Shown: piece by piece, positions 17,776-27,042 of the stretch
How positions within the stretch are numbered: position 1 is the first letter of the stretch
Layout: the number at the start of each line of letters is the position of its first letter
From: Ralstonia sp. A12
Lineage (GTDB): Bacteria > Pseudomonadota > Gammaproteobacteria > Burkholderiales > Burkholderiaceae
Direction of reading: 5' to 3'
Assembly: GCF_000801955.1 (NCBI RefSeq)
Contig: NZ_JSZO01000014.1
Span: 62,001-126,000 of the forward strand
Length of the DNA: 64,000 nucleotides
Made by a program: the position numbers and the translations under genes
Notes under the pieces: model-generated
Database searches by the model: none
Told to the model about the DNA's origin: nothing
What the model saw: the letters and a program-made list of their open reading frames with translations, nothing else

Positions 17776-18105
17776 TCACGCGTTGGCAGGGCGGTCGACC
17801 ATCAACCGTTCAACCGGTTTGCCTTCAATCAGATGGCTCTGGATGATCTCGTCGATGTCGTCTTTGTCGACAAAGGTGTACCAGACGGCCTCGGGGTAGA
17901 CCACCATCACCGGGCCGAGTTCGCAGCGGTCCAGGCAACCGGCCTTGTTGATGCGCACGCGGCCTTCGCCGTTGATGCCGAGTTCCTTGCAGCGCTTCTT
18001 GGCGTATTCCTGCATGGACTTGGCGCCAAAATCGGCGCAGCAGCGCGAGCCGTCCTCGCGTTCATTCAGGCAGAAGAAAACGTGGTGCTGGTAGTGGCTG
18101 CTCAT
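17776..18105 (-). CDS. Thioredoxin-like [2Fe-2S] ferredoxin
   Basis: 109 residues from ATG 18105 (MSSHYQHHVFFCLNEREDGS). Cluster ligands appear as C12 and C21 or C22 near the N-terminus and C57 and C61 in NKAGCLDRCELGP, the pattern of the 2Fe-2S thioredoxin-like ferredoxins (NuoE/Shethna-related). The open frame extends to 18348, but the extension is Arg/Pro-rich and non-homologous. Electron carrier of unknown partner; located with the small hydrolase. Confidence 0.88.
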   Translation of the reverse strand: MSSHYQHHVFFCLNEREDGSRCCADFGAKSMQEYAKKRCKELGINGEGRVRINKAGCLDRCELGPVMVVYPEAVWYTFVDKDDIDEIIQSHLIEGKPVERLMVDRPANA

Positions 18106-18275
18106 GGGCGGACTGCGCGGAGGTGGTGACGGTGCGCGGGCAGGACGTGAATGGCTTCCTGGCGCCGGCACACATGTGGATTTGCGTAACGAGCCGGCAT
18201 TATACGGCCCCAAGGTGACCCTTCCTTCGGGTGACGCCGCAATATGCCTGCGCGATGCTGCGTTGCAACACGTTT

Positions 18276-18289
18276 TCCAGATGTCTGGA
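18276..18289. promoter_or_regulatory. Candidate DctD upstream activator site
   Basis: TCCAGATGTCTGGA, a perfect 6-bp inverted repeat around TG, about 125 bp upstream of the dctA sigma-54 promoter, within the usual enhancer distance. The nearby GTTGCAAC (18262-18269) may be part of a second site. Not tested against known DctD sites. Confidence 0.5.
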
Positions 18290-18407
18290 CGCCCGTGTGC
18301 GCGGATTCCGGGATTGACGACGGGTAGGCCGGGTGCCATCGTAAGCACACCAAGCTGGCACTAGGTGGCACAAGGGCTGGCGGGTTGTTGGTCAAGGAAA
18401 TTAACAC

Positions 18408-18423
18408 TGGCATAGCCCTTGCA
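18408..18423 (+). promoter_or_regulatory. Sigma-54 (-24/-12) promoter of dctA
   Basis: TGGCATAGCCCTTGCA: GG at 18409-18410 and GC at 18421-18422 with exactly ten bases between, matching the TGGCAC-N5-TTGC consensus except for one base. It needs RpoN and an NtrC-type activator; DctD, encoded 3.5 kb downstream, has the GAFTGA loop required. Confidence 0.88.
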
Positions 18424-18562
18424 ATAAAGAACGCCCTGCCGCGGGAAACGCCGCTTGCGTCCATGTAGTCGGCGTAGCGAGGCAGGAGAGAGACCACACC
18501 AGGGCGGGTCGGACCGGGCGAGCAGTTGAGCGCACGGCCGGTCTGTGACACTCGAGGAAGAC

Positions 18563-19849
18563 ATGAAAAAACCGTTCTACAAAATCCTGTATGTACAGGT
18601 GCTGACGGCTATCGTCGTCGGCGTTCTGCTGGGCCATTACTCGCCCGAACTCGCGGTGAAGATGAAGCCGCTGGGCGATGGCTTCATCCAACTGATCAAG
18701 ATGGTGATCGGGCCGATCATCTTCTGTACGGTCGTCTCCGGTATTGCCGGCATGCGCGACATGAAGAAGGTGGGCCGCGTGGGCGGCAAGGCGCTGCTTT
18801 ACTTCGAGGTGGTCTCGACCTTCGCGCTGATCATCGGTCTGGCCGCTGGCCACATCTTCAACCCGGGCTCGGGCTTCAACGTGGATGTGAACACCATCGA
18901 CGCCAAGGCCGTGGCCCAATACGCCGCCAAGGCGCACTCGGCCAGCACGGTTGATTTCCTGCTGAACATCATTCCGAGCACGGTGGTGGATGCGTTTGCC
19001 AAGGGCGACATCCTGCAGATCCTGCTGATCGCGCTGTTGTTTGGTGGTGCGCTCTCGGCCATGGGTGACCGTGCGCAGATGGTGACGGACTTCATCGACC
19101 AGATCTCGCACGTGTTCTTCCGTATCGTGCACGTCATCACGCGTGTGGCCCCGATCGGTGCCTTTGGCGCCATGGCGTTCACCATCGGCAAGTACGGCGT
19201 GATTTCGCTGGTGCCGCTGCTCAAGCTGGTCGGCACGTTCTACCTGACGGCCATCATCTTCGTGGTGGTGGTGCTGGGCACGATCGCCAAGCTGACGGGC
19301 TTCAACATCTTCCGTTTTGTGGCGTACATCAAGGAAGAGCTGCTGATCGTGCTGGGCACCAGCTCGTCGGAATCGGCGCTGCCGCACCTGATGGAAAAGA
19401 TGGAGAAGCTGGGCTGCTCGAAGTCGGTGGTGGGCCTGGTGGTCCCGACCGGGTATTCGTTCAACCTGGACGGCACCAACATCTACATGACGATGGCGGT
19501 GATCTTCATCTCGCAGGCGCTGAACATCGAACTGACCTGGACGCAGCAACTGACCATCCTGGCCGTTGCCATGCTGACGTCGAAGGGCGCATCGGGCATC
19601 ACCGGTGCGGGCTTCATTACGCTGGCGGCAACGCTGGCCGTGGTGCCGGACATTCCGGTGGCGGGCATGGTGCTGATCCTCGGTATCGACCGCTTCATGA
19701 GCGAGTGCCGTGCGCTGACCAACATCACCGGCAACGGCGTGGCCTGCGTGGTGATCTCGGCGTGGGAACGTGAGCTGGACCGCAGCAAGCTGGCCCAGGT
19801 GATGTCGGGCAAGCGCGGCGAAAGCGTGCCGGCCGCTCCGGCAGCCTGA
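18563..19849 (+). CDS. dctA: C4-dicarboxylate:cation symporter
   Basis: 428 residues from ATG 18563, which has GAGGAAG just upstream; an ATG-like start at 18545 is in frame but lies before that ribosome site. Inner-membrane DAACS-family carrier for succinate, fumarate and malate. Family motifs: the serine-rich re-entrant loop [30 protein letters not shown], and [20 protein letters not shown]. About eight membrane spans plus two hairpins. Transcription from the sigma-54 promoter, sensed by DctB and activated by DctD encoded next. Confidence 0.96.
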   Translation: MKKPFYKILYVQVLTAIVVGVLLGHYSPELAVKMKPLGDGFIQLIKMVIGPIIFCTVVSGIAGMRDMKKVGRVGGKALLYFEVVSTFALIIGLAAGHIFNPGSGFNVDVNTIDAKAVAQYAAKAHSASTVDFLLNIIPSTVVDAFAKGDILQILLIALLFGGALSAMGDRAQMVTDFIDQISHVFFRIVHVITRVAPIGAFGAMAFTIGKYGVISLVPLLKLVGTFYLTAIIFVVVVLGTIAKLTGFNIFRFVAYIKEELLIVLGTSSSESALPHLMEKMEKLGCSKSVVGLVVPTGYSFNLDGTNIYMTMAVIFISQALNIELTWTQQLTILAVAMLTSKGASGITGAGFITLAATLAVVPDIPVAGMVLILGIDRFMSECRALTNITGNGVACVVISAWERELDRSKLAQVMSGKRGESVPAAPAA

Positions 19850-19902
19850 TCGATCAGCCCTGGTGGGCACCTGCGGGTGCCACCGGCTGAACGCGTATGA
19901 TT

Positions 19903-19938
19903 GCGGGGCCTGTCTTCCAGACGGCCCCGCTTCTTATT
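19903..19938 (+). terminator. Intrinsic terminator between dctA and dctB
   Basis: GCGGGGCC (19903-19910) pairs with GGCCCCGC (19923-19930) over a 12-nt loop, followed by TTCTTATTT. The ribosome site of dctB (GGAG, 19940-19943) begins immediately after it, so readthrough or an internal promoter is needed for dctBD. Confidence 0.75.
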
Positions 19939-19949
19939 TGGAGCGCCTC

Positions 19950-21947
19950 GTGACGCGCACGACGGCCCGAACGGACAGCGCAGCACTGGAAGACAAGGCA
20001 GGAATTTCCGCCGCCGACCTCCAGCCGATGTCCGATCCCGATTTCTCATTCACCAGCGCTTCCGGCTCGCGACGCGGGTTCTGGTGGCTGGTGGCCGCTG
20101 GGCTCCTGGTGCTGATGACGGTGGTGTGTGCGACCACCTTTGTGGTGACGTGGAATCGGGGCCTGGCGCAGGCGCAACAAGCCGCCGGCGGCCGGGTGGA
20201 CCGCTACGCCGCCAACCTCAAGAGCACGCTCGACCGCTACGAATACCTGCCGGCGCTGGTGGCGCTGCATCCGTTCATCCACGATCTGCTGGCCAATCCG
20301 ACGCTCGCCAACGTTGAGCGCGCCAACCGCTACCTGCGCGAAGTCAATGATCGTGCGCACGCGACCGCCACGTATGTGATCGCCCCCAGCGGGCGGGCAA
20401 TGGCCGCATCCAACTACAACCAGCCCGACAGTTTTGTCGGCGCGGAATACCTGTTCCGGCCGTATTTTCAGCAGGCGGCGGCGGGCCACGTCGGGCGCTT
20501 CTACGGCATTGGCATTACGCGTGAGGAGCCGGGTTACTACATTTCGCAGCCGGTCATGCAGGATGGCCGCGTGATCGGCGTGACGGTGGTCAAGCTCAAC
20601 CTCGAATGGTTCGGGCGTGCAAGCCACGATGCGTCTGAACCGGTGATGGTGGCCGACGAGAACGGCGTGATCTTCCTCTCATCCGTTCCCGCATGGCAGT
20701 ACCGCACGGTTGAGCCCTTGACACCGCATCTGCAGGCACAGCTTGAGGCGACGCGTCAGTACTACCGCAAGCAGATCACGCCGCTGCCGCTGCAGCCCGA
20801 GGCGCCTGCATTCCTGCGGTTGACGGGGCGCCTGCCAGAGGGCGCAGAGCTTGTGCGCATCGGCGAGCGGCTCAACGCCACACGCTATCTGCAGGTCTCG
20901 CGCGATCTGGTCGAACCCGACTGGACGCTGATGTACCTCACCCCCGTTGATCCGGTGATGAGTGCCGCGCGCAGCGCTACAGTGGCTGCCGCGTTTGCGT
21001 TCGCGTTTGCGTGCCTGCTGCTGTTCTACTGGCGCCAGCGCCGTCTGCGCATGATGGAAATGCTGCGCAGCCGAAGGATGCTCGAAACCGCGTATGACCA
21101 GCTCGAACGCCGCGTCGAAGACCGCACCGCCGACCTGATGGCCACCAACGAGCAGCTCCAGCACGAGATCGTCGACCGCACGCGCGCCGAGGCTGAACTG
21201 CGCGCCACGCAGGACGAACTCGTGCAGGCCAGCAAGCTTGCCGCGCTGGGTCAGATGGCCGCCGGCATCACGCACGAGCTGAACCAGCCGCTGGCGGCGC
21301 TGCGCACGTTCTCCGACAACACGCGCATCCTGCTGGAGCGCGGTCAGCACGGCGCCGCCACTGACAACCTGCAGGCCATTGCCGACCTGACCGAGCGCAT
21401 GGGCAAGATCACCGCGCAGCTCAAACTGTTCGCAGGCCGCTCACGCCGTAAGCACAGCGACGTGCAGGTGCGCGTGGCGCTCGATCACTCGCTGGCGCTG
21501 CTGCGCCCGCGCCTGGGCGACGTGCGGCTCGAACTGCATTGGCGCGTGCCCGAAGTCGAAGCCATCGTCCGCGCCGATGAACTGAAGCTGGAGCAGGTCC
21601 TCATCAACCTGATCGGCAATGCGCTTGACGCGCTCGGCGCCAGCGACACCGAGCGCCCAGGCCGCATCGACATCGACATTGGCCCCGCAGAAGGCGCACC
21701 GTCGCAGTTGAGCATTGCCGTGCGCGACAATGGCGCCGGCATTCCGCCCGACGCCATGCCGCATCTGTTTGAGCCGTTCTTCACCACCAAGGAGATCGGC
21801 CAGGGGCTGGGCCTCGGGCTGGCAATCTCCACCAGCATCGCGCGCGACTTTGGCGGCTCGCTGTCGGCCGCGAACGTGCCGGGCGGCGGGGCGCAATTTA
21901 CGCTGACACTGGTACGCGCGGAAGTTGCGTCTGCTGCGGCATCCTGA
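19950..21947 (+). CDS. dctB: C4-dicarboxylate sensor histidine kinase
   Basis: 665 residues from GTG 19950, chosen because GGAG lies 6 bases upstream; an alternative is ATG 20028. Topology: membrane span about 43-65, large periplasmic double-PDC/CACHE sensor (70-335), second span about 337-361, a coiled linker (RMLETAYDQLERRVEDRTAD), then HisKA with the phospho-histidine H442 in AAGITHELNQPLAAL and an HATPase domain (N box LINLIGNALDAL, G1 DNGAGIP, G2 GLGLGLAIS). Senses external dicarboxylate and phosphorylates DctD. Confidence 0.95.
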   Translation: MTRTTARTDSAALEDKAGISAADLQPMSDPDFSFTSASGSRRGFWWLVAAGLLVLMTVVCATTFVVTWNRGLAQAQQAAGGRVDRYAANLKSTLDRYEYLPALVALHPFIHDLLANPTLANVERANRYLREVNDRAHATATYVIAPSGRAMAASNYNQPDSFVGAEYLFRPYFQQAAAGHVGRFYGIGITREEPGYYISQPVMQDGRVIGVTVVKLNLEWFGRASHDASEPVMVADENGVIFLSSVPAWQYRTVEPLTPHLQAQLEATRQYYRKQITPLPLQPEAPAFLRLTGRLPEGAELVRIGERLNATRYLQVSRDLVEPDWTLMYLTPVDPVMSAARSATVAAAFAFAFACLLLFYWRQRRLRMMEMLRSRRMLETAYDQLERRVEDRTADLMATNEQLQHEIVDRTRAEAELRATQDELVQASKLAALGQMAAGITHELNQPLAALRTFSDNTRILLERGQHGAATDNLQAIADLTERMGKITAQLKLFAGRSRRKHSDVQVRVALDHSLALLRPRLGDVRLELHWRVPEVEAIVRADELKLEQVLINLIGNALDALGASDTERPGRIDIDIGPAEGAPSQLSIAVRDNGAGIPPDAMPHLFEPFFTTKEIGQGLGLGLAISTSIARDFGGSLSAANVPGGGAQFTLTLVRAEVASAAAS

Positions 21948-21973
21948 TTGGTTTTTTTCTACGCATACGACCC

Positions 21974-23290
21974 ATGTCCGAAGGCTTGAACGTTCTCTTC
22001 ATCGAAGATGACCCGCCTGTACGCCAGGCTACCGCGCAGAGCCTGGAGCTGGCCGGCTTCAACGTGCAGGCGTTCGGCAGCGCCGAAGAAGCCGTTGGCA
22101 AGATCGACGCGAATTTCCCCGGCGTGGTGGTGAGCGACCTGCGCCTGCCGGGCGCCAGTGGCATGGATGTGCTCGCGCATTGCCAGTCATTCGGCACGGG
22201 CATCCCGGTAGTGCTCGTCACCGGCCACGGCGACATCACCATGGCCGTGCAGGCGATGCGCGACGGCGCGTTCGACTTCATCGAGAAACCGTTCCCCGCC
22301 GAGCGCCTGACCGAGACCGTGCGCCGCGCCGTTGAGCGCCGCGCGCTGGAGCTGGAAAACCGCGCGCTGCGCCGCGAGTTGGCCGGGCCGGCAGCAGGCA
22401 CGCGCATCATCGGACGTTCACCGGCGATGGGCGCCGTACGCGCGCTGATCGAGAACGTGGCAACCACTGACGCGCCGGTGCTCATCAACGGCGAGACCGG
22501 CACGGGCAAGGAGCTGGTTGCGCGCAGCCTGCACATGCTGTCGCCGCGTCACGACAAGCCGTTTATCGCGCTGAATTGCGGCGCGGTGCCCGAGGCGATT
22601 TTCGAGAGCGAGATGTTCGGCCACGAAGCCGGCGCGTTCACCGGCGCGGGCAAGCGGCGCATCGGCAAGCTGGAACACGCCTCGGGCGGCACGCTGTTCC
22701 TCGACGAGATCGAGAGCATGCCGATCGCGCTGCAGGTGAAGCTGCTGCGTGTGCTGCAAGAAGGCGCGCTGGAGCGCTTGGGCTCGAATGCTTCAGTGCG
22801 CATCGACGTGCGTATCGTGGCGGCTGCCAAAGGCGACATGGAAGCGCTGATCGACGCGGGCGGTTTCCGGCGCGATCTGTACTACCGCCTGAACGTGGTC
22901 GCCATCGACCTGCCGCCGCTGCGCGAGCGCCGCGAAGACATCATCCCGCTGTTCGAGCACTTCCTGCTCGAAGCTGCTGTGCGCTATCAGCGCCCGCTGC
23001 CGATGCTGGCCGAGCGCCAGCGCCACGAGCTGATGCAATCGAGCTGGCCCGGCAATGTGCGTGAACTGCGCAACGCGGCGGACCGCCTGGTGCTTGGCGT
23101 CGGCCGCACGCCGGTGGTGACGGATGCCTCGGAAGACGGTATGCCGCTCAAGGAACGCGTAGAGCGCTACGAGCGTACGGTGATTGCTGAAACGCTGGCG
23201 CGCACCGGCGGCTCGGTGCACCAGGCGGCGGACATCCTGCAGGTGGGCCGTGCAACGCTGTACGACAAGATCAAGCGGTATGGGTTGTAA
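21974..23290 (+). CDS. dctD: C4-dicarboxylate response regulator, sigma-54 activator
   Basis: 438 residues. Receiver domain 1-125 with phospho-acceptor D55 (VVSDLRLPG) and K-P at about 105; AAA+ domain 145-375 with Walker A GETGTGKE, the sigma-54 contacting GAFTGA loop, and Walker B GGTLFLDEIE; Fis-type HTH at the end (VHQAADILQVGRATLYDKIK). Starts 26 bp after dctB. Its natural target is the -24/-12 promoter of dctA in this window. Confidence 0.95.
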   Translation: MSEGLNVLFIEDDPPVRQATAQSLELAGFNVQAFGSAEEAVGKIDANFPGVVVSDLRLPGASGMDVLAHCQSFGTGIPVVLVTGHGDITMAVQAMRDGAFDFIEKPFPAERLTETVRRAVERRALELENRALRRELAGPAAGTRIIGRSPAMGAVRALIENVATTDAPVLINGETGTGKELVARSLHMLSPRHDKPFIALNCGAVPEAIFESEMFGHEAGAFTGAGKRRIGKLEHASGGTLFLDEIESMPIALQVKLLRVLQEGALERLGSNASVRIDVRIVAAAKGDMEALIDAGGFRRDLYYRLNVVAIDLPPLRERREDIIPLFEHFLLEAAVRYQRPLPMLAERQRHELMQSSWPGNVRELRNAADRLVLGVGRTPVVTDASEDGMPLKERVERYERTVIAETLARTGGSVHQAADILQVGRATLYDKIKRYGL

Positions 23291-23369
23291 CGCTACGCGC
23301 TGATCATCGGCCGTACCGCATCCAGAAAAAGAAGCCGCCGCGCCGTGCGTGTGCAGAAGAGGAGAGGGG

Positions 23370-24860
23370 ATGGAGCAGAACGACCCGGAGTCGACGAGCG
23401 TACGCGTTTCGGCTGCGCCCTCTGACCCAGCGCGCCGTCGGCTGTTGCAGGCGGCTGCGGCTGGCGTGGCGCTTTCTGCGTTGCGCCCATTGCCGTCGTG
23501 GTCAACCTCCTCGGGCGTGTTGATCAATGACGTGACGGGCCTCAACCCGACATGGGTCGACCGGCAGCTCGCTCCACGGACCACGGATGACATCCGTCAG
23601 GCGATTGCCGGGTGGTCTGGTCCAATCAGTATTGGGGGCGCCCGCTATAGCATGGGCGGGCAGATTGCCGCCGAGCATAGCCTGCACTTGGACATGCGGC
23701 AGCTCAACCGCGTGGTCCGCTATGACCCCGGGAGCAAGGTGGTTCGCGTGCAGACCGGCATGCGCTGGCGCGATCTGCAATCCGTGATCGATCCCGACGA
23801 TCTGTCGGTGAAGATCATGCAGAGCTATGCCAACTTCACGGTCGGTGGCGCCTTGTCTGTGAACGCGCACGGACGCTATGTCGGCGCTGGTCCGGTCATC
23901 AACTCGGTGCGCGCGATTCAGTTGGCGCTTGCAGACGGTTCATTGGTCGAGGCTTCACGAACGAACAACGCCGATCTGTTTCATGCCGCAATTGGCGGCT
24001 ATGGAGCGATCGGCGTCATCACTGAGGCGGAACTGGATTTGGTGCCTAACGTGGTGATGGAGCGCCATGTGCATCGCATGCCTGCGAGCCGCTATCCGGC
24101 ATTTTTTCGAGAACAGGTGCGAGGAAATTCGCAGGTTGTCATGCACAACGCTGACCTGGCGCCGCCTCACTTCGATCAGGCCAGTGCGGTCACCTGGTCC
24201 CAGACCGACAAGCCGCTGACGGTTCGCGACCGGTTGGTCTCGCCGGGGCAGTCCTACAAGGTCGATCAAGCTGTCATGTGGGGCATTGCCAAGCTCCCCG
24301 GCGGCGATATGGTTCGCAAGGATGTGGTGGATCCACTGCGCTATCTCAGCCATCCCGTGGTGCGGCGCAATTACGAGGCCAGTCTCGACGTGGCGTCACT
24401 TGGCGCGTTGGCGGCGGGAGGGAGCCTCTACGCGCTTCAGGAATATTTCATACCGATCGCGCAGTTCGATGCCTTTGTGCCGCGCATCGCCGCAATCTTG
24501 CGGAGCCATCATGCTCACGCGATCAACATCTCGATTCGCCATGCGCCGGCCGACCCGGGCTCGTGGTTGGCTTGGGCGCGAGAGGACGTCTTTTCGTTCG
24601 TGTTGTACTACTGGCAAGGTGTGTCACCAGCCGACCAGAAGCGGGTTGGTGTTTGGACGCGCGCGTTGATCGATGCGGCGCTTGCATTGGGCGGGACGTA
24701 CTACTTGCCGTACCAACTGCACGCAACGCCGGAGCAGTTCGCACGCGCGTATCCGAGGGCTCTGCAGTTGCTCGCACTCAAGGCGCGCTTGGATCCGGAG
24801 AACCGATTCCGCAACAGGCTGTGGGACAAATACGGTCCGCCCTCACGTGAGTTGAGTTAA
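23370..24860 (+). CDS. Exported FAD-binding oxidoreductase (FAD_binding_4/ALO-like)
   Basis: 496 residues from ATG 23370, preceded by GAGGAGAGG. The N-terminus has a Tat-like ARRRLLQAAAAGVALSAL signal, suggesting export of a folded flavoprotein. FAD-binding features of the VAO/p-cresol family are seen: ISIGGARYSMGG (PP-loop), TVGGALSVNAHGRY and AIGGYGAIGVITEAEL. The family includes sugar-lactone oxidases and dehydrogenases. C-terminal part resembles ALO-type ends (YLPYQLHATPEQF). Codon use is visibly less GC-biased than the dct genes before it, which may mean later acquisition. Substrate unknown. Confidence 0.82.
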   Translation: MEQNDPESTSVRVSAAPSDPARRRLLQAAAAGVALSALRPLPSWSTSSGVLINDVTGLNPTWVDRQLAPRTTDDIRQAIAGWSGPISIGGARYSMGGQIAAEHSLHLDMRQLNRVVRYDPGSKVVRVQTGMRWRDLQSVIDPDDLSVKIMQSYANFTVGGALSVNAHGRYVGAGPVINSVRAIQLALADGSLVEASRTNNADLFHAAIGGYGAIGVITEAELDLVPNVVMERHVHRMPASRYPAFFREQVRGNSQVVMHNADLAPPHFDQASAVTWSQTDKPLTVRDRLVSPGQSYKVDQAVMWGIAKLPGGDMVRKDVVDPLRYLSHPVVRRNYEASLDVASLGALAAGGSLYALQEYFIPIAQFDAFVPRIAAILRSHHAHAINISIRHAPADPGSWLAWAREDVFSFVLYYWQGVSPADQKRVGVWTRALIDAALALGGTYYLPYQLHATPEQFARAYPRALQLLALKARLDPENRFRNRLWDKYGPPSRELS

Positions 24861-24873
24861 GCGGCTCAGTTCG

Positions 24874-24903
24874 AACGCCCGGCATCCACCGGGCGTTTTT
24901 TTT
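24874..24903 (+). terminator. Intrinsic terminator after the FAD oxidoreductase
   Basis: AACGCCCGG/CCGGGCGTT 9-bp stem (24874-24882, 24890-24898) with a CATCCA-type loop and eight T. Same stem sequence as terminators at 25735 and 50541. Confidence 0.92.
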
Positions 24904-24909
24904 GGGCAT

Positions 24910-25647
24910 TCAGCCAAGAATCGGCTTGGCCCCCGGCACCGGATATCCGCGATCATCCGTCGGAATCCGCTGCGTCTGGAACGCGATGAATAGCGCCTGA
25001 AACTGACCGTCGATTTCCACGATGACGGCGCCGTCTTGCTGTGCGCCGTTTTCACGCGAATGGTCTTTCACGCCGGGCTGGTGGACGACCGGGTTGCCCT
25101 GGTTCATGTGCGTTTCGTGCAGGCCGTTGTGCTGCGGCTCGAACAGGTAGCCGAAGCCGTACACCGTCACGTCAGCGCGCGGTGGCCAGCCCTTGCGGTC
25201 GTCGTCGCCGGAGCTGCCGTGATAGACGTAGTCGATCGGGGTGGCGGTGCGGTCGAGCGTGAGCATGGTGTCGACCAGCGCGTTGATGTCGTTGTGCGCG
25301 GTTGCAGTGTCGAGCGCGATCGGCTGCATGTTCGGAAAGTCGACCAGGCCTTCGTCTCGCACGTAGTCCAGGCGCGAGAATCCATCCTGATGCAGCCCAG
25401 GCTCCAGCGCAGCGAGGTCGCTCGTGATCGGCAGCTTGAAATCGGCCGTCCACTGATAGAGCACGTGGTAACCGGCTTCACCGGCGCCGGGCATGGTCGA
25501 ATCGGACTTCACGTTGGCGAGCACGACAAACTCCGAGCCATCCGGCGCCTCCACCACGATCGCGTAGTGCGGGTTGCCGTTGTAGCCGTCGAGGTAGGGC
25601 ACGCCAAATTTCAGCTTGCCCTTGAACATGCAGTAATGATTGGCCAT
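24910..25647 (-). CDS. DUF2278 (YukJ-like) protein
   Basis: 245 residues. Characteristic opening MANHYCMFKGKLKFG and HYAIVVEAP, middle YVYHGSSGDDDRKGWPPRAD and the HMNQGNP segment define the DUF2278 family, cytoplasmic proteins of unknown function. Lies between two terminators with near-identical stems, so it is a single-gene unit. Confidence 0.85.
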   Translation of the reverse strand: MANHYCMFKGKLKFGVPYLDGYNGNPHYAIVVEAPDGSEFVVLANVKSDSTMPGAGEAGYHVLYQWTADFKLPITSDLAALEPGLHQDGFSRLDYVRDEGLVDFPNMQPIALDTATAHNDINALVDTMLTLDRTATPIDYVYHGSSGDDDRKGWPPRADVTVYGFGYLFEPQHNGLHETHMNQGNPVVHQPGVKDHSRENGAQQDGAVIVEIDGQFQALFIAFQTQRIPTDDRGYPVPGAKPILG

Positions 25648-25734
25648 GCGATTGCGCTCTCATGGTTCGTTCAGGGACTGCCATTGCAGCAGCGCTGCGT
25701 GAACTTTGTGTGGAATGCGCCTCGCTCACAAACA

Positions 25735-25762
25735 AAAACGCCCGGCATCGACCGGGCGTTTT
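25735..25762. terminator. Bidirectional-form terminator upstream of DUF2278, after the TlpA-like gene
   Basis: AAAACGCCCGG/CCGGGCGTTTT, 11-bp stem with a CATCGA loop. The reverse-strand T run serves the TlpA-like gene ending at 25779. Confidence 0.9.
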
Positions 25763-25778
25763 GATTGGGCGGGAGCAC

Positions 25779-26330
25779 TCAGGCCTGTTTGCCCAGTGTG
25801 TCCTTCAGCAGCGTATCGAACGACGCCCACTCCGGCTCGCCCACGTAGCGCTTGAGGATGCGGCCGTCACGGTCGACCAGGAAGGTGGTGGGGGTGAGCT
25901 GCACGTCACCGAAGGCCTTGGCGGCGGAGCCGTCGGCGTCCATCGCCACCTTGAAGGGCAACTGGCGTGTCTGGCTGAAGTTCATCACGTACATCGGCGC
26001 GTCGTAGCTCATCGCCACGGCCACGTACTCCAGGCCCTGGCCCTTGTACTTGTTGTACGTCTGGATCATGTTGGGCATTTCCTTGACGCACGTGGTGCAG
26101 CTCGTCGCCCAGAAGTTGACGAGGTAGACCTTGCCCTTCAAGTCTTGCGTGGACAGCTTCTGCCCGTCGAGCAGTGTGAAGGTGGCCGCCGGTACGTGTT
26201 GCGACGGCGAGAACGCACGCCAGCCAAACCAGCCGGCAACCGCCAGCACCAGCACGATCACGGGCAGCAGCCAGCGGCGGCCGGAAGAGGCAGCGGGCGC
26301 GGCGGCAGAAGAGGTCAGGGTCGAGGCCAT
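25779..26330 (-). CDS. TlpA/ResA-like membrane-anchored thioredoxin
   Basis: 183 residues from ATG 26330. N-terminal membrane anchor about residues 20-36 (WLLPVIVLVLAVAGWFGW), then a periplasmic AhpC/TSA-Redoxin-type domain with the active site C78-T-T-C81 in NFWATSCTTCVKEMP and the cis-proline segment LTPTTFLVDRDG. CTTC rather than CxPC is unusual for TlpA/ResA and suggests a different redox potential. Probable thiol-disulphide reductase for exported proteins. Confidence 0.88.
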   Translation of the reverse strand: MASTLTSSAAAPAASSGRRWLLPVIVLVLAVAGWFGWRAFSPSQHVPAATFTLLDGQKLSTQDLKGKVYLVNFWATSCTTCVKEMPNMIQTYNKYKGQGLEYVAVAMSYDAPMYVMNFSQTRQLPFKVAMDADGSAAKAFGDVQLTPTTFLVDRDGRILKRYVGEPEWASFDTLLKDTLGKQA

Positions 26331-26445
26331 ATCGGCAACGGCTCCGGAAATGGGAAACAAACATCTATTGTAGGCCCGCCGCGTTGAGCCCGCTGGTCCG
26401 CTGCGACATTCTGTCTATTGCGGTCTGCGTGTCACTTGCGATGCG

Positions 26446-26961
<516 letters not shown>

Positions 26962-27042
26962 GGCGCTGTCCTTGGGGATGAGGCGGCGGTCTCTGTCCGA
27001 TAATAGGCCGCTGGTGACCCAATAAAACAAGACGGAGGCGGC

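Larger units (their letters stand above)
18106..18562. other. 457-bp control region between the ferredoxin gene and dctA
   Basis: Non-coding region carrying the reverse promoter of the ferredoxin-hydrolase pair near its left end, a palindrome at 18276-18289 and GTTGCAAC at 18262-18269 as possible activator sites, and the sigma-54 promoter of dctA at 18408-18423. The leader from that promoter to the dctA start is about 130 bases. Confidence 0.75.

Noticed and set aside
18356-18371. Two TGGCAC hexamers upstream of dctA that resemble a sigma-54 -24 box
   Set aside because: No GC 10 bases downstream of either GG; only the copy at 18408 has the full -24/-12 pattern.
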